The notes: generated from the letters alone by a model not told the origin. DNA of 64,000 nucleotides from Chinchilla lanigera (GCF_000276665.1 NW_004955426.1:734919-798918); one strand, 5' to 3'. Shown: positions 14,301-28,358, counted from the first letter of the stretch. Translations and numbers: made by a program.

Positions 14301-15059
14301 CAGGCATGGATCCCATGCCTGGGATAGCTGTGTTGACCTAAAATTCAAGTTTTTGTGCTAAAAGCAGTCAGCAGGATGTTACTGCCAGAAAGAGCAATCA
14401 TCGTACTCCTTTCATAGCTGGCATTATATAACCCAAAGTAGGAGAGAATTTAAAAAATATAAAAATGGCAGAATATTTAAAAACCTATCATTTTCTTACT
14501 CTTCATATCTAAAAACTCAGACATATCTCAGCAGCTGTTCCAGCGGATCTGGATGTCCTCAGACTCAGTGGCTGGTAAGTGACACAGGATGCTTGCCATT
14601 GTGACCTTCGGGGCTTGGCACTACTACAGAAATCCTCAGCCCACTGGGCATCTTGACGCTAGACCCAGAAGAGAATGTGGTTCTCCCATGACTCCTTCCT
14701 ATCCATTTTATATTATATATTACACTCCTATCAAAGAACCAAGTAAAGGGTCATAAAGTGTGATCATCTGAGGACAGCCTGTCCATAATATGTGCTACTA
14801 AATTCTTACAGACTGATAGATGTCCACAGAGAAACACATGTGGATAGACACTGCTTGAGGCAAATACTGGTGTTTGAGTGATTTTTGCTCAGCAAAGCAC
14901 AGGGCAAGTAGTAGGGGTACAAAGAGATAAGTGAGACTTGACTTTGGCTCACGAGGGGCTTATGCACTGGACTCCCTTTCAGGGAACAGTCTTAGTAGCT
15001 CTGCAAGGACCTGTGGTGCAAATGAAGGAACGGGTAATTGCTAACACTCGTCTTGAATC

Positions 15060-15290
15060 TGGTGTTTAGAGCAATTCTTTAGCTTCACATTCACTAATCA
15101 TTGTTCTGTACTATTTTATGTGCTGTTAATTTCATTCCACATAGCTTTGGCTTCAGACACTATATTTTTAAGTCTAGAAGTTTGATTGGTGTATTTTACC
15201 ACATGTTATTGCTGTCTTCTCTTAACTTTTGGAACAGATGAGCTGCAGAGTTTAAAAGCTGAGCTCTTAAGTCAACATTTTCTAGTGACC
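15060..15290 (-). mobile_element. Old L1 fragment, minus orientation
   Basis: It is similar in character to the fragment at 10530-11300, with 'taagtctagaagtttgattg' matching the 'ctagaagttttatttgg' stretch there. It is probably the same L1M region from another insertion or a split copy. Boundaries are approximate. Confidence 0.4.
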
Positions 15291-16978
15291 AAAGGCATTG
15301 CTTCATTTTTAAATTGTCATGATAAGGGCCCATGTATTTCTCAAGGAATATGATAACTGGTGAAATGACAAGTCATGTCTCAAGGTGATATGCTTGATTT
15401 GTCACCACCAAATATGGGGCAGCCCAGAGCCCACTTGTCCATGACAGTCCAGTTAGTGACACGAAGCAGGGGGCTGGGGAGGGGACCTGTAGCACTTGCA
15501 TGCTCTTGGCCACACCCAGTGACAACTTCTTGGGCTAACACCTTGCTCCCGTCCTTGCGCCCTGTGCAGTGACAGATCTGTATGATGTACAGTGAGGCAC
15601 CACAATGCTGATCTCTGTTTAAAGATGACATAGATGAGCCACACGAAGTGACATCGATGTTCAGACCAGGCAGAGCCTTGGTTTGAGGAGAGAATTGAGG
15701 CAAAGCTTCCTAGAACTAAGCAAAGCTTAAAGGAACCTAAGGTGTAAGGTCTTTTTCAAACAAGTGATTTCCACGATGACCCCTTCTTGGTTAGTTAAGG
15801 TCACGCACCCACCCGGTGTGAGTCTGCTTTTGAAACTTTTCTCCCCCAATTTCTGGTTGAATGCAAGAGACTTCTTCACTTCTAGCCCCTGAGTACTTTG
15901 GATAGAAACAATGGGGGAGGCTTTAGGGTAGGAAGGAGAGGGCCAGCTGGGTGTCCCTCAAGAGAGGAGCCTGTCACCCATCAGCGGGGGGCCCGACTGC
16001 CGGGAAGTCGTGGCTGACGCAGGAGGAAGTGCTGTAACTTGGACTGCAGCACCGGAAATGAAAAATGACAGAGAAACCATGAGGGAGGTGCGGAGAAGGC
16101 AGACTTTGGAAGGTGTAAGCAGAAGGGCATGTGCAGCTGCGCGACAGTTCCGAGGCTAGTCTCTGTGACAGCGTGGCTCTGAACCTCTGAAAATGATCTG
16201 CAGCCATGTGTCAACATTAACACCACTTTGAAGTGGATAAATGTCAAAGGAAAGAGTGACTTATGAGTTTTCCAGACCCCGAGCTTTGATGGTAAGTGGA
16301 TGGAACATGATGGCAAAAATAAAAACTCCTTTTATTTTCTATCTTGACATTTCCCCTGTGTGCCTTCCTTCTTCTAACAGTGGTAACACGTTTTTATGGG
16401 ACAAGATCTCAGAGACCAGACTTGGGAATTTTTTGTTCAGGTGAAGCCCTTCTACCCAAACCAACATCTCTGAGGAGTTCTGTGAAAATGGGAAATGGTG
16501 TAAGTTTATGAAGACTCAGAGAAACTGGCTCTCTTAATTGCCTTACAGTTATACATTGGCTTTAACAACTTTGCCAAAATAACAATCGTTTTCTTCCTTG
16601 TAAGCGGTAACTTAGAAATGCAAAGGGTTCTCTTTTGGGACTGGATCCTAGTACAACATGTGAAGTTGTCACATGAGTTGGAGATCCATTTCCTCAACAG
16701 TCAATGGGAGTGCCTTAAAAACATCAACAAATCACAGTCAGCCCTGAAAGTGAAGTAGCTCAGCTATCCACACAGAATAGCACACATTTTACAGCATTTT
16801 CAATGACTGGCCTCTCATCTATTCCTCTGAGTTCAGGATGGTTTTGAAGGACCCTTGAGACCATTAAAAAAAAAATTCTTTTTAAAGAGGTACCTTTCTA
16901 AGTCCAAAGATTCAACACATTAGTTTTTTTTCTCTAATATCCTAAAATTCTTTATCAGAGTTACATTTCTCACAACTA

Positions 16979-17302
<324 letters not shown>

Positions 17303-19935
17303 TCACAACAGGTGGCGAACATCAGCAGCACGAAGGCCAGGAGTATGGGGTCCACCCCGGCTAGAGAGCCATTCTTGCCATGGGGAACTTATGACAGAGG
17401 TGGAGCGGGCAAAAGCATGGCCAGAAGTGACTGTGACCAGCGGCTGAAAGGGTATGTATGCTGCCTGACAACAACTGCAACACTCTCGCTACAGGAAATG
17501 AGATCAGAGATGAGTTAGGCTGGCTGGGTAGGAAGAGGTGAGAGTGCAAGGGAGCATCTTTTATAAACAGCATACCTCAGCTGTTGCAAGGTAGCTGCCA
17601 ACATCAAAATCCTTCACTCCTTATGGAGAACTATGATTACTTATGCACAACTCTTATGCATAATTGTGACAATTCCTACATAATTTGTAAGATGCATATT
17701 TGCTTGACTTTGGGTACCATCACTACTTCCAACAAACAAATGACAGAACGAATGAAAGACAGAAAACTGCTTTGGTTTATTAGATGCATGGGCATGAGCT
17801 ACAGGCAAGTGTAGATTATAGAGTAATATATTTGCACTGGATTGAATGTAATGAATAACAGGAGAAGATGTAATTAAAAATTAATTACACATAATTTCTA
17901 AAATTATAGCTTATAAGCACAAAAGAATAAGCACACCATTAAAAATAACAGTTATGAGGACTTTAGCAACTTGGACAAATGATAACAATAAAAGTTGAAC
18001 AAAGTAAGATGTGAAGCAGTATGGAAGCTTCTGCTTCATCACAAAAAACCCACAATAATCATGAAAATGCATTACTACAATGTTTTTCTTTTTTCCTATA
18101 TTTTAAATTTATCATTCTTATGATTTAAAGAACATTACAAATTGATATGATTCTGAACTTTGATTACATGAAACTTTTGTCTTTTGTAAAACTAAAGGAA
18201 ATGAATATCATGAGGAGAGAAATAAAATAAACTGTATGTTTAGAAAAAATATACCCATATTCACTTCTGAGAAAAATCATAGTAAAACAAAACAATTTTT
18301 TATAAGTTTAAGGTGAGAATACCTAGCTATTTAGCTTACTTCTTTTCATGAATAATTCCTTAAAATATAATGTAAATGATATATCCTAAATTTTCTTGCA
18401 GGTATTTTATATATGTATAAATGAGGGAATAAATGTAAAAACAAAACTTTATTTCATAGTCTAAATTCTTTAACTTTGAAAATTTCACTGGAAAAAATAT
18501 AGGCTTGTCTCCTATCCCTGCAACCTAACAATGGAAACTTTTATGCTACTAGAGATATTGTACAGTTATTTAACTGCCACATACAATTTCAAGAATTTCA
18601 TTATTTATTTTCCAAGAGAAAAATTAAAAACTGTCCTCAATGGTAACACAGGTCAGTTTATATCAAGGGCCAGCAACGAATGACACCCTGTGGACAGATG
18701 TTGGACTTTCCATTAAAGGGCGCGGTCAGTGACTTGTCACTCTACTTCTACGCTGTAACAAAGACATTTGGTGTCTCAAGCTTCCTGCTCCTTTAACCAA
18801 AGCCTCATCTCGGCCACTTGAAAGATGACTCCACACCTGTGCACAGTCTGTCTACCGATGAAGCCCCATTTCTCTTTTAAATATTAAAAACAAACTGAAA
18901 GTGACTCAGTCCAGTCACTCTGCACCTGGCTCGTTATTTGACTCAGTCATCGTGCTGCACAGAAAGATAGCACTCGGAAATGATGACAGTCGTTTCATGG
19001 TTTCCTGAAGTTGGATGGTAAAGCAGCAGCAATACTGGCTTCTCAAAGGAAACCAGTTTGCAGGCACGAGGTTTTGTGCTCAGATAATAAGAAACGGCAA
19101 GATATTTCACTAGGTTTTGTTTGTTTCATTATCTATTTTGCCATCTCCTTCAACATTGAAAGTGCCTTTTCATATAAACATCTAATACTATCCAGAAAAA
19201 AGAGAGTATGAAATTTCAGCTCAACATGGATGAGATTTCCGGTGTGCGTGCTGAGGTGACAGCAGGGTGTTGGCAGAGGTGGTGACTAGGCACTCACTGC
19301 AGATGTGGCTGGCGTGTAGGAGAGGGAAGAGGGGGCATGTGATGGTTTCCTAGGTACTGTTCTGTACTTTTCTAACTCCTGCTCGATAAAGCAGGATAAA
19401 CAGTTAAACCGAAAGACAATCATCTTCTGCTTTGACAGGTCATCGATGTCACTCTTCGCTACTTTTAATTACAATCATTTCTTACTGGCTAATGAGAGAA
19501 TCTGAAGGAAACAAAAGCACAACCGACGTGAATATCAATCATCTTTGATGGCAGCTAGGGATGGAGTTCAAAGGGGATTCTTTGGTACTTCAGAAGGTGG
19601 AGAAAAAGAATGACTGCAAAGCCAGCCAATGTATCTGACACGTATCTAGGTCCTTTATTCAAACTTCCATTGACTTTATTTGGGGGAAGTATCAGTTGTC
19701 CATGAAAAAGAGGTTTTCACCAATGAAAATGGTTAGAAGTAGCCTGAAGTACTGCATTAACCTAGTGACAACCCTGACATTATTCCACCCAGCTAACCAG
19801 CTTCAAAAAGCCAAAGGATGGTGGTGAAGGCAGGACTGACTGGTGTAGGTGATGGTGTAGGTGATGCTTTGCCCTGCACAAGCAAATCTTGTCTCTTTGG
19901 TTTCGGTCCTACTTTTTCTCATCTAGTTTTTTATT

Positions 19936-20117
19936 TAGTAATGGGCATTGAACCTAGGTCTTCATGCTGAGCTATATCCCCAGTCCTTTTTTATTTTTCA
20001 TATAGAGACAGAGTCTTGCTAAGTCCCTAAACTTCCCAGGTTGGTCTCAAAATGGCCATCCTCCTGCCTCAGCATGCCAGAGCACAGTGATTACAAGCAC
20101 ACCTCACCACACAGGGC
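19936..20117 (-). mobile_element. B1-ID composite SINE
   Basis: Read on the minus strand, a B1-like part comes first (plus-strand signs: 'gagacagagtcttgctaagt' and CCTCCTGCCTCAGCATGCC). It is followed by an A-rich linker and an ID-like part (plus-strand: 'gagctatatccccagtcc' and 'gggcattgaacctaggtc'). B1-ID fusions are known SINEs of sciurid and related rodents. Confidence 0.7.
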
Positions 20118-23100
20118 TCACGCAAACTTTTAATGCTGATCATATTCTAAGTGAAGGTCCAGGAGAAACTGTGCAATATGCAACTCCTTTACCAAAAGGG
20201 AAGCAATTCATTTATAAATTTAAACAAAGGCTTCTTCTTTTCTAGCATTTCTACAAAACTGGATCACTGAGTGAAGGCAAATAGTGAATAAATGTTTGAC
20301 ACATGAAAAATACAACCACTCAGTTGTTTAGTCCTTTAGAACATAGGACTATATTCATAAACCCTTTGCAAACTCTGTTCTTAACTACATCTTGAGGACA
20401 TAGAACCAAAAATCCTATAAGAGTTTGAAATATGAAGCAACATGTTATGAGTTAGCAGAGAGAGGTTCTTATGTGACAGAGGAAATGGTCCAACTATGGA
20501 AACAAAGTATTTGTAGAAAACAACATGGGCAAATCAGTACAATATTTCTAGCATATTTATCTGTACTATCCGGTTTTCACACGCATCCATGCACACATCC
20601 GTTCTGTGGGTTGCAGTTTAAAAATCAAGCAGAGTAGAGACAAAGGGAAAACAAAATAAAGAGAAGAAAGGCATTTATCACTTAAAAGTGCTTTTCACTA
20701 AATTTCATCTTCTCTGCTTCTTCCCCACGGTTTTTAAGAGTTATGTGAGTTTTCTGCAATTTGGTACAATATGTTTATTTTCATCTGTCACTTTGTAACA
20801 CATAAAACTCAGAAATGTTGTAGCTGGGATTGATTCTTGAGGTACCACTTACATGTTCAAATTATATGAAAATAACAGAAGCAACAGGTTCTGGAGTCAG
20901 GAGAGAGAGATTTCTATGTGACAAAGGAAATGGTTTTATAGAAGGCATTCAAATGCTGTTAAGGAGGTAAAATACCAAGAATGTAGTCCTGGTGTTAACA
21001 TTCCTCTTATTCATCTTATTTATAGGAATTTAGGCTTTTACACATATAGTTAGAGTTCACAAAGCTCAAAATTAAATGAGTTTAACCAAAGTTTTTGAAC
21101 TTTTTTTTACTAACATAGTAAATACCCCCCAAAACCTTCCTGTTAGGGAACCCTCTCCATATACCGACCTTCCTGCCAGGAAGCTCCACTGGGGACGGCC
21201 GGCAGAAAGCAACGGTTGCATGTGGAGAATTATGTTGACTGTAGATCACGTGAACCAGTAAGTTAGCTTTGGTCACTTCTAACTTGTCAGTAACATATCA
21301 GCAGTTTCCTGACTGGCTCCAAATGTATTACTGTATGACTAGCAAAATTAAAAAGCACCAGTTTATCGCACCCAACTTCTAAAATTGTGTAGAACTGAAA
21401 ATCTGTGTTCTCCCATCCAGAAGGCAATGTTCAAAATTCTTTTTAGGAAGGAAAACAATAACAAACTTCCTCAGTTATAGCTTTAGACATGATGCTTTTT
21501 GATATGGTTGTGTTGACTATTGCAAGAAATGTTCTTGAGGTTGTGTTATGTACATGAACAACTCCTCATTATGTACTGCAGAGACGGGCTAAGAAAAATA
21601 AAACAAAAATTAAGAAGGGCAGGGGAATCCTAGCTATAACCGAGACAGCAAAATAAAATAAGAGCACATCCCTCCAAAAAATGTCTGCTTGAGAAGAAAG
21701 CAATCTAAGAGTAGTGCTGTCTTCGATGGGTAGCTGGATGCTGGGCTGCAGTTGGATAGAAGGAGCAACTAATATTTCATAGTCCGGTAGGGTAATTGCA
21801 GTTGACAACAATCACTTGCGTACTTTAAGCTAGTAGAGAGGATTTTAAATGTTCTCAATAAAAAAAGAATAAAAAATGTTTGAGGTGACTGGTATGCAAA
21901 TTATGCTGTCATCACTACATATTATCTATATGCATTGAGATGGCATATTGAACCCCATAAATATATACAACTATGTGCAAATTAAAAATTCAAAAACATT
22001 AAAAATACTTTTGGTTTCCTTATAGCGCTTAAATTCTATTTAAAAGATTTCTGTCTCAGTTGACTAGAGGATAGAATGATGGAAGCCAATTGCTCCTTAT
22101 ATGAAGAGAATTGCATAACCTATGGTTGAAAGTCAGAAAGTGAAAAAAATATAGGTCAAGATATCAATATACTTCACAAAGAGACTTTGTAAATGCAGGG
22201 TTCCTCATGGTATGGGAACTCACAGATGACCATCACTATTACATTTATAAGGGCCCCTGTTAAATAAGGAGAATTACAATTTCACCTCCCCTGCTGAACT
22301 AGCTCACAAACGGTCCCAGCCTCTGGTCTCCAACACCTTGGGCTGGGTACCACAGAGATGAAACCGGAAGCATTCACTAAGTGGGGAGCAAAACTTCCAT
22401 TACAAGAGAAGTGTTAAAATCCAGGACTCCTCCTCCCAGTCTGCCATAGCTTTGATCCAGTCTCAGCCAGTCAAAACTACACTTAGAAAAGAACCTTTCC
22501 TGATGAGCTGTATCTTGGAAACATAAATAGCAAAGACAGGTCCTGCAACCCTCATGCAATTCAATTCCCAAATTTCTGTACCAATTAGGTAGTTTCACAA
22601 CCACTCCATATGCAGGGGACAACTCTTTAAAAGGAACTTCAGTGAAATAAATAACAGACCAGAAATGCTGCAAGATAAAGGGAGAGAATCCGCAGCAACA
22701 GGGGAATACTCTTGACTTTTAAGATCCCATTCTTCCTTCCCAGGGGAAATCGCACACTGCAAAATAGAGAAGATGCCTCTAAGTCAGTAAACTGCCAGGG
22801 AAAGTTTTCTCCAGTAAGTTTTGGTTTAATTAGGCTGCAGCCAGCACTAAGTACTTTGGGGGGAAAAAAAATCCAATTCCAAGCCCATCCTCTGTCTGCC
22901 GCCTTTGCTGGGCTTGCTCTGAACAGTACAGAGACTGGTTGATTTTGCCGTCAGTGTTTCAGGACCCTCTCCAGCCTTTTGCGGGCAGAGTTTAGAGGAG
23001 ACAGGTATTTAAAGTTTTCAATTAGCGGTGAAAAGCGAGAAGAGAAATGGTTCTGCATGTTGATTCCTGGTAGTTTCAAAAACAAGGGCAGCTTAAGTGT

Positions 23101-23125
23101 GTGAATTTCCCCAAACCCTGCTCTG

Positions 23126-23160
23126 AGGCCACTGAGGCAGCTGAGGCTGAGGCTGAGGAC
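23126..23160 (+). repeat. GAGGCT short tandem repeat
   Basis: This is a short imperfect array of GAGGC(A/T) units (gaggcagctgaggctgaggc). It is visible directly and has no further interpretation. Confidence 0.55.
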
Positions 23161-23679
23161 AGGAGAGTTGGTGGCCAGTTAGTTGTGTTTTGGAGGCACT
23201 GCACTGTCTCTAGGTTCTCCTGCAGAAGGCAGCGGGTTTCTGTACTTGACAGATTAGAAAGAGCATTAAAGAAGAATCAGAATCCAGTGTTTTCTGAGCA
23301 AAGCACCAGCACAACAGCCATTCCAGGGCGCTCTGCTGATCTGCTGCATGGAGGGGAGGAGGCAGAGGGGTCCCAGTGGGGACACAGCCCTCAGGTGGGT
23401 GCCGGAGGGTGGTTGAGCACCTAAGAGGAGCAGCAGAAGGCTTCTGGCCACCCCGTCCCTTCTCCAAGGACTGTGATGGAAGATTGGGATAGCACTACTG
23501 CCCATGGGGAATCTTCTCTGCTCCTAACTTCCCATCCTCATCTTGGGAAATGTGGAGTACGGTCCTCCTGTGGTCGGGCTTCTATGTCCCTGACATATCC
23601 GTGTCCTTTGGATGACCCTGTGGTCTTGGGTGTTTGGTGACTCATCTCTTGAAAGACAGTCTGGTCTTGACTGGGCTCA

Positions 23680-23885
23680 GTCAGGGCAATTTTACCCGTC
23701 AAAGGGACAACTGTCTAAGTGTGCAGGGCTGTGGGGTTGTCACAACCAGGGGAAAAGGTGCTAAGAGAATCTAGAGGGTAGAGGTCAGGGATGCTGGTAA
23801 AGAGCCTATGATGAACAGGACAGACCCACAACAGAGAATTATCGGCCCCAAATATCTCCTGTGCTGATGCTGGCGAAGCCTGGTC
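23680..23885 (+). mobile_element. hAT-like non-autonomous DNA transposon relic
   Basis: It contains 'gttgtcacaaccaggggaaa', then 'gtagaggtcagggatgctgg', then an ACAGAGAATTATCGGCCCCAAAT stretch. These fit a common mammalian MER-type hAT relic that reads 'ggttgtcacaactggggg…ccagggatgctgctaaac'. I am unsure of the exact subfamily name. A relative lies at 34600-34840. Confidence 0.6.
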
Positions 23886-25805
23886 TGCTAGTCCGTGACA
23901 CCGAGTTCAGCTGGTGTGAACTTTGGGGTGGTAAAGCGTAACTAGGAACCTAAATGGAGCAGCTGAAACAGAGCTCTAAGTCTGCAAACTGGCCTAAAAT
24001 AGAAGAGCAGCATATGTAGGTACTGCTGGAAGGAGGAGAAAGAATTTCATTCATGGATAGGAGCAGAGTCGCTGCGCAAGACTGCAGCGGGTGTGTGCAC
24101 GTGCATGTGGTGTGCTCCTCCAGGACACGGGAGAGCCGAGCGAACCCAGGAGCTCCCAGTGTACGGTGGGGTGAGGGCCAGGTGAGACCAGAGTGGAGCC
24201 AGCCTAGATGAGCAAGTAAGTGACCGGCAGCTGAAGCAGATGGCCAGAGAGGAAATGGTAGCAAGCACCGAAAGAGAAAGTATGGTCACAAACAAGGGAA
24301 GGAAAACTGTCTGGATGAAAAAAAACCACGTGTGACGTGAGGAAATGAAAACCTAAGCTCATCCACGTCACGCAGACATATCCGTAAGGTGTTAATGCAA
24401 CACCAAATCCATACAGTTAAGCTGACACGGATGGTGATTAAGACAAAATTTCTTCTGTGTATCCAAAACAACAAAAATTGCATTTGGTCCACATATTTCA
24501 TTTTGAAGGATGTATCCTTAATGCACGATTAAGGAGGTAAGTGAGATTTAACTACACAGATGTTTATTACAATTTTTATGAGTAAAAATTTGGAAACACT
24601 CTCATTTACTAAAAAGAAGGGTGGGTTGACTCTTGCAATGGGGCTATTTTCCAGCAAGGAAAGGGCTCAGCCTGTGTCATGGGATAAACTGCCCTAGAAG
24701 GTTGAAACTCTATTCATCTATGCCTTTGGCATCTATAACCTAAGAAAAGGGCTAAAAATGGAGAAAAATATTACCTCTTAAATCTACAATGTGCTTAACT
24801 ATGAGACAAAGGTGATCATGAAAGAAAATCGACCATACAAAAATACTGGATCAAAATCATGTCTGGATTCTGATTGTTTATGTCCTTTACTATGCAAATA
24901 CCTCCACTTTCAAAGGTATTTACATTTTTAAAAAATATAAAGAGAGGTTTTGATTTCTTATGGATCCTGCTCATTTCGTTTGGTTTTTCTCAGTGGGTTT
25001 CTCTGTTTGAGCCAGGTTCACTCTGAGTGGGCCTTGAAGGCCTCGGTCTTCGGGCCACAGTCAGAGAGAGGATGGTGTCCTATTCCTCTGGACTACACTG
25101 GAGCAGTGGCCGCCCCTGGACACCATCGCAGGATTCTTGGCCCTATCCCCAAACCCCCTTATGTCTTTGAAAGATGCAAAAAGTGAACATAGCAGTTGAG
25201 TCTCCTTGCATTTCCCTGGACCTCAGTCCACAGGGTGGCCCCTGCCCGGAGCTGACGGGTTCTTGGTACAAAGCCCTGCTGAAGAGCAGAGACTTCCGGG
25301 CAAGACTGCCTTCTTGGCATAAGACATGCAGTCTGCTTTGGCCTGAAACAGACTAGAGGAACCTGGAAATTCTCTTAATTCAGCAACAAGCCCTGAGCAC
25401 AGCGTTGAGCATGAACGAGTCTGCGAAGTCCTTTCACACCAGAAGGTGAGGCATGCAGGTGTCGAACACAGCTGCTCACAGGGCTCACAGCCTGATGTCC
25501 ACTGGTTTCAGTAGCAACCATTTCTTGAAATAAAAGCAGGGCTATGACACACAAAGGATGATTCAACAGTGCAGTGTGTGTTTACATGAAAGTATTTATT
25601 ACACTAAAGACACATCCCCACGAATCCGCCTCACACACTTCCTCTCACTTCCAACACTTCGCCCAACATTCTTGCAGCTTTGTGTAGCGCTTCTGAAGGT
25701 TCTCTTTCAGGAGTGTTTTTATAAGGTGTGAGCACAAGTCAGGGCAACGTGGCTGCCGAGTGCCACCCAGTGCAATGGCAGGCTCATAAGAACATGACGC
25801 CATGT

Positions 25806-26040
25806 CCTCAGCCACCTTATTCACTAGGTCTGTCATTGTGTGATTTCTGGATCCTCCCCAAAGTCCAAATGACTATGAAAGAGAAATGTTTTCAATCAGT
25901 TCTGGACATCCAGGCCAGCACAACAGCACAACTAAAGATGCCCATGAAAGAGAACGTCCAAAACTGTTCATAAAGTCGCAAGAAGGGTGGGGTGAATGCG
26001 TTCAAAGTGGAGGGGAGTATTGGGAGGGGATTCATGGGTT
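25806..26040 (+). pseudogene. mariner transposase C-terminal relic, frameshifted
   Basis: From 25812 the plus strand encodes PPYSLGLSLCDFWILPK, then a Met-Thr-Met-Lys-Glu-Lys segment and QASTTAQLKM. This matches the Tc1/mariner signature 'PPYSPDLSPCDF' and the segment after it. After the Asn-Cys at about 25965 the frame ends at a stop. Similarity continues in a neighbouring frame as LFIKSQEGWGECVQSGGEYW, matching the mariner C-terminus with its 'GEYFEG' end. The relic lacks the N-terminal DNA-binding part and upstream catalytic aspartates, and it cannot be functional. Sequence upstream of 25806 does not align to mariner in this orientation, so the element is truncated or rearranged there. Confidence 0.7.
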
Positions 26041-26455
26041 GTATTTCACTGTACCAAATTAAGAAATTTAAACACTTGCTGTGTTTGTTGATAATGCCTT
26101 GTACATTTGTGTTATATACAAATCTCTATCAAAGATTTAAGAGGAAACTTTCGTGAGATTTTTCTTATAACTAAGGCTGACCTTCAGAATGGTAGAGTAT
26201 TTTTCTCAGGTTCAAAACACGAATACTAAGTGTAAGAGTTAACATAAATGTATAGACTAGAGCAAGCTCTGGGGCCATCAAGGCAATGATTTTTCATCAC
26301 CTTTGCTTCCCGTTAGCAATTTGGCTCCTCTGTCCTCTGTATCAATGTCTATTTGTACATCTGTACACCCAAAATGTTTTTATACCATGCGCTCCCTCTT
26401 TGCATTGTATTTTTTCTCTAATTACTGAGAGGTCTTTAGAAAGCTGACTTTCAGG

Positions 26456-26540
26456 GAGCTAGGCATGTACCTCAGTTTGACGGCTCTGGGTCCCATCTCC
26501 AATACAACAAAGACAAAACCAAACCAAACCCACACCCTGA
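26456..26540 (+). mobile_element. Decayed ID-like SINE
   Basis: It reads 'gagctaggcatgtacctcag', then 'gggtcccatctccaatacaa', followed by an A/C-rich tail with AAACC units. It fits an ID with an internal deletion: the tRNA-like 5' part and the end of the body are kept and the middle is lost. Confidence 0.5.
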
Positions 26541-26844
26541 CTCTGCCTGCATACAGTCAGGAAAACTGATGATATTTGCCCATCTCTAAAGCTACATGCC
26601 TAGAGCTCTCCAGAAGCTTCTAGTCAAGATAACTCGGCTTCAGACCTTGAAGATCACCCATGGTTCACGAGTTTGCAAAGCTGGTTCATCCTGGAGAGGC
26701 CTGGTAAGAGTTCCACTGCCCGATTCCTGCAGACTACTTGGCTCCCATAGAGCCATGGTGACTTGCCAAACCCTACAAAAATGAGTAGGGGAAGCTTCTG
26801 CTCATTTTCTGGAGACCCAAGGCTTGCCCCAGTGCCAACCTTGT

Positions 26845-26926
26845 CCAGCAGGTGGCGACATCTAGACACAGTTCTCGCTGCAGCCAGCAGGTAGGCACTC
26901 GCCACCTTGCTCACCAACCTGCTGGA
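26845..26926. promoter_or_regulatory. Cluster of CTCF-like CCAGCAGGT motifs
   Basis: CCAGCAGGTGGCGA at 26845-26858 fits the published CTCF core pattern CCASYAGRKGGC closely. A second CCAGCAGGTAGGC begins at 26884, and the reverse complement AACCTGCTGG lies at 26917-26926. The motif match is direct; CTCF occupancy is only inferred. Confidence 0.35.
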
Positions 26927-27479
26927 TTTGATGGCATCCTCCTATTCCTCTCCTTTGTTCACTCTTGTGTCCAGCCTTCACTCCTCACCCCAATTCCAAG
27001 ACTTCCAGCCTTGCTCCCTTCCCATCAGTCTTTCAACGCAAGACAGTTTCTACTTTTGACTTTTAAACTACATTGAGCTTGATAAATCACACTAAATGGT
27101 TTTTGAAACAAGCATAATTGTTGTCTGTTTACATCCTCATTAAGCTTGATATTGAATTTTCTGGCACTTCAAAATAGTTTTGTAATAATTTACACCGCGT
27201 TAAAAAGCCTTTAAAAACTACCATTTGGTTGAAATCATAACTTTGAAGCTTCTCCATGAATAACAATATTCCAATGCATTTTAACTTATGGCAGTTTCAG
27301 CAAAACTTCCTAAAAGAAATACTTTTTTTTCCTTAAAGAATATTACAAGAAAAAAAATGGGACGAATGACTCATAGATTTTCATTTAGACTTTTTTGGTA
27401 AAAAAAATCATAACATTTTATTAATAACTATTATACTCAGCTTAGAAAGCAGCGTATCAGTGTCATAAAAGATGGTGCA

Positions 27480-27560
27480 AGGGCAACACTCTAAGTTTGT
27501 GAAATCACTTGCTCGAGGTTGCACAGAGGGGCTACACAGGAAATTGGGGCTGTTTATGGG
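27480..27560 (-). mobile_element. Possible MIR fragment
   Basis: The stretch 'cttgctcgaggttgcacaga' followed by GGGGCTACACAGG recalls the reverse MIR segment 'cttgcccaaggtcacacagc'. The match is short and diverged. Confidence 0.35.
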
Positions 27561-28358
27561 GTGAGGTCTCAGATGCCCCTGCCCCTCTGATTGCCCATTT
27601 CTTGGAACCCAATCAACTCCTCATGCTCTCCACGCATGTCAGGGTTTCTTGGCCATACTGGGGAGGCCATGTCAGCATCAGCATCTTGCTCGAGTCACCC
27701 CTCAGAGGCACGGGATGCGTGAACACTGGGCATCCAACCCTGAAATCAGAGTGAGCTCAACCTTGGTGGAAAGCTTCTCAGCCAACACTAATAATGCTCT
27801 GCTAATGTAACCCCCAAATTTGCTTCCAGAGTTGCCTGGGGTCCTAGGAAACTAAGACCTTGGGTCTTGGTGAGACCTAGGGCACGGTCCCTGGGGATTG
27901 GGCAGCAACACATCCCTGCCCAGAGTCATTCCTCCTGCCGACCTCTGCGCTGTAATCCACATTTCCGAGGAAAGCTGTGTGGCCCTCCGGCACCATGGAA
28001 CAGAATGCAACGGCTCCCTGAAGTTCTGGTTCAAACCCGAGGACAGAGCCCAGTACTTGGTAAGGTCTAACAAATGCTGACGGGCGTCCTCTGCACCCCT
28101 TGGTGAGAGGTTTTTGACAGCCAAGTTAAGAACCACAGCTCAGTCCCAGAGGACTGACTGCTCCCATCACCGAGGAAGAGTGTGGACCTTCAGAGCCCAG
28201 GCATGCATGAGCTGAACCTGCAGGCCCAGAAGTCGTGGGAAGAAACCCAGTGAATCTCAGGGGCTGCAAACACCTTGAGAACCCAACCCAAAAATGCCAT
28301 CATTGATGCACTCAAGGAAGATTTGGGAACTCCATGTAAGAACAAATTCCTAAACAGG

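Noticed and set aside
18661..18790. Possible hAT relic ('aagggccagcaacgaatgac')
   Set aside because: Only the short 'gggccag' stretch matches; the rest does not follow the consensus.
22250..22700. Minus-strand open frame of 98 residues suspected to be an LTR or retroviral piece
   Set aside because: I could match neither the protein nor the DNA to a family, and no terminal TG…CA or AATAAA arrangement was clear.
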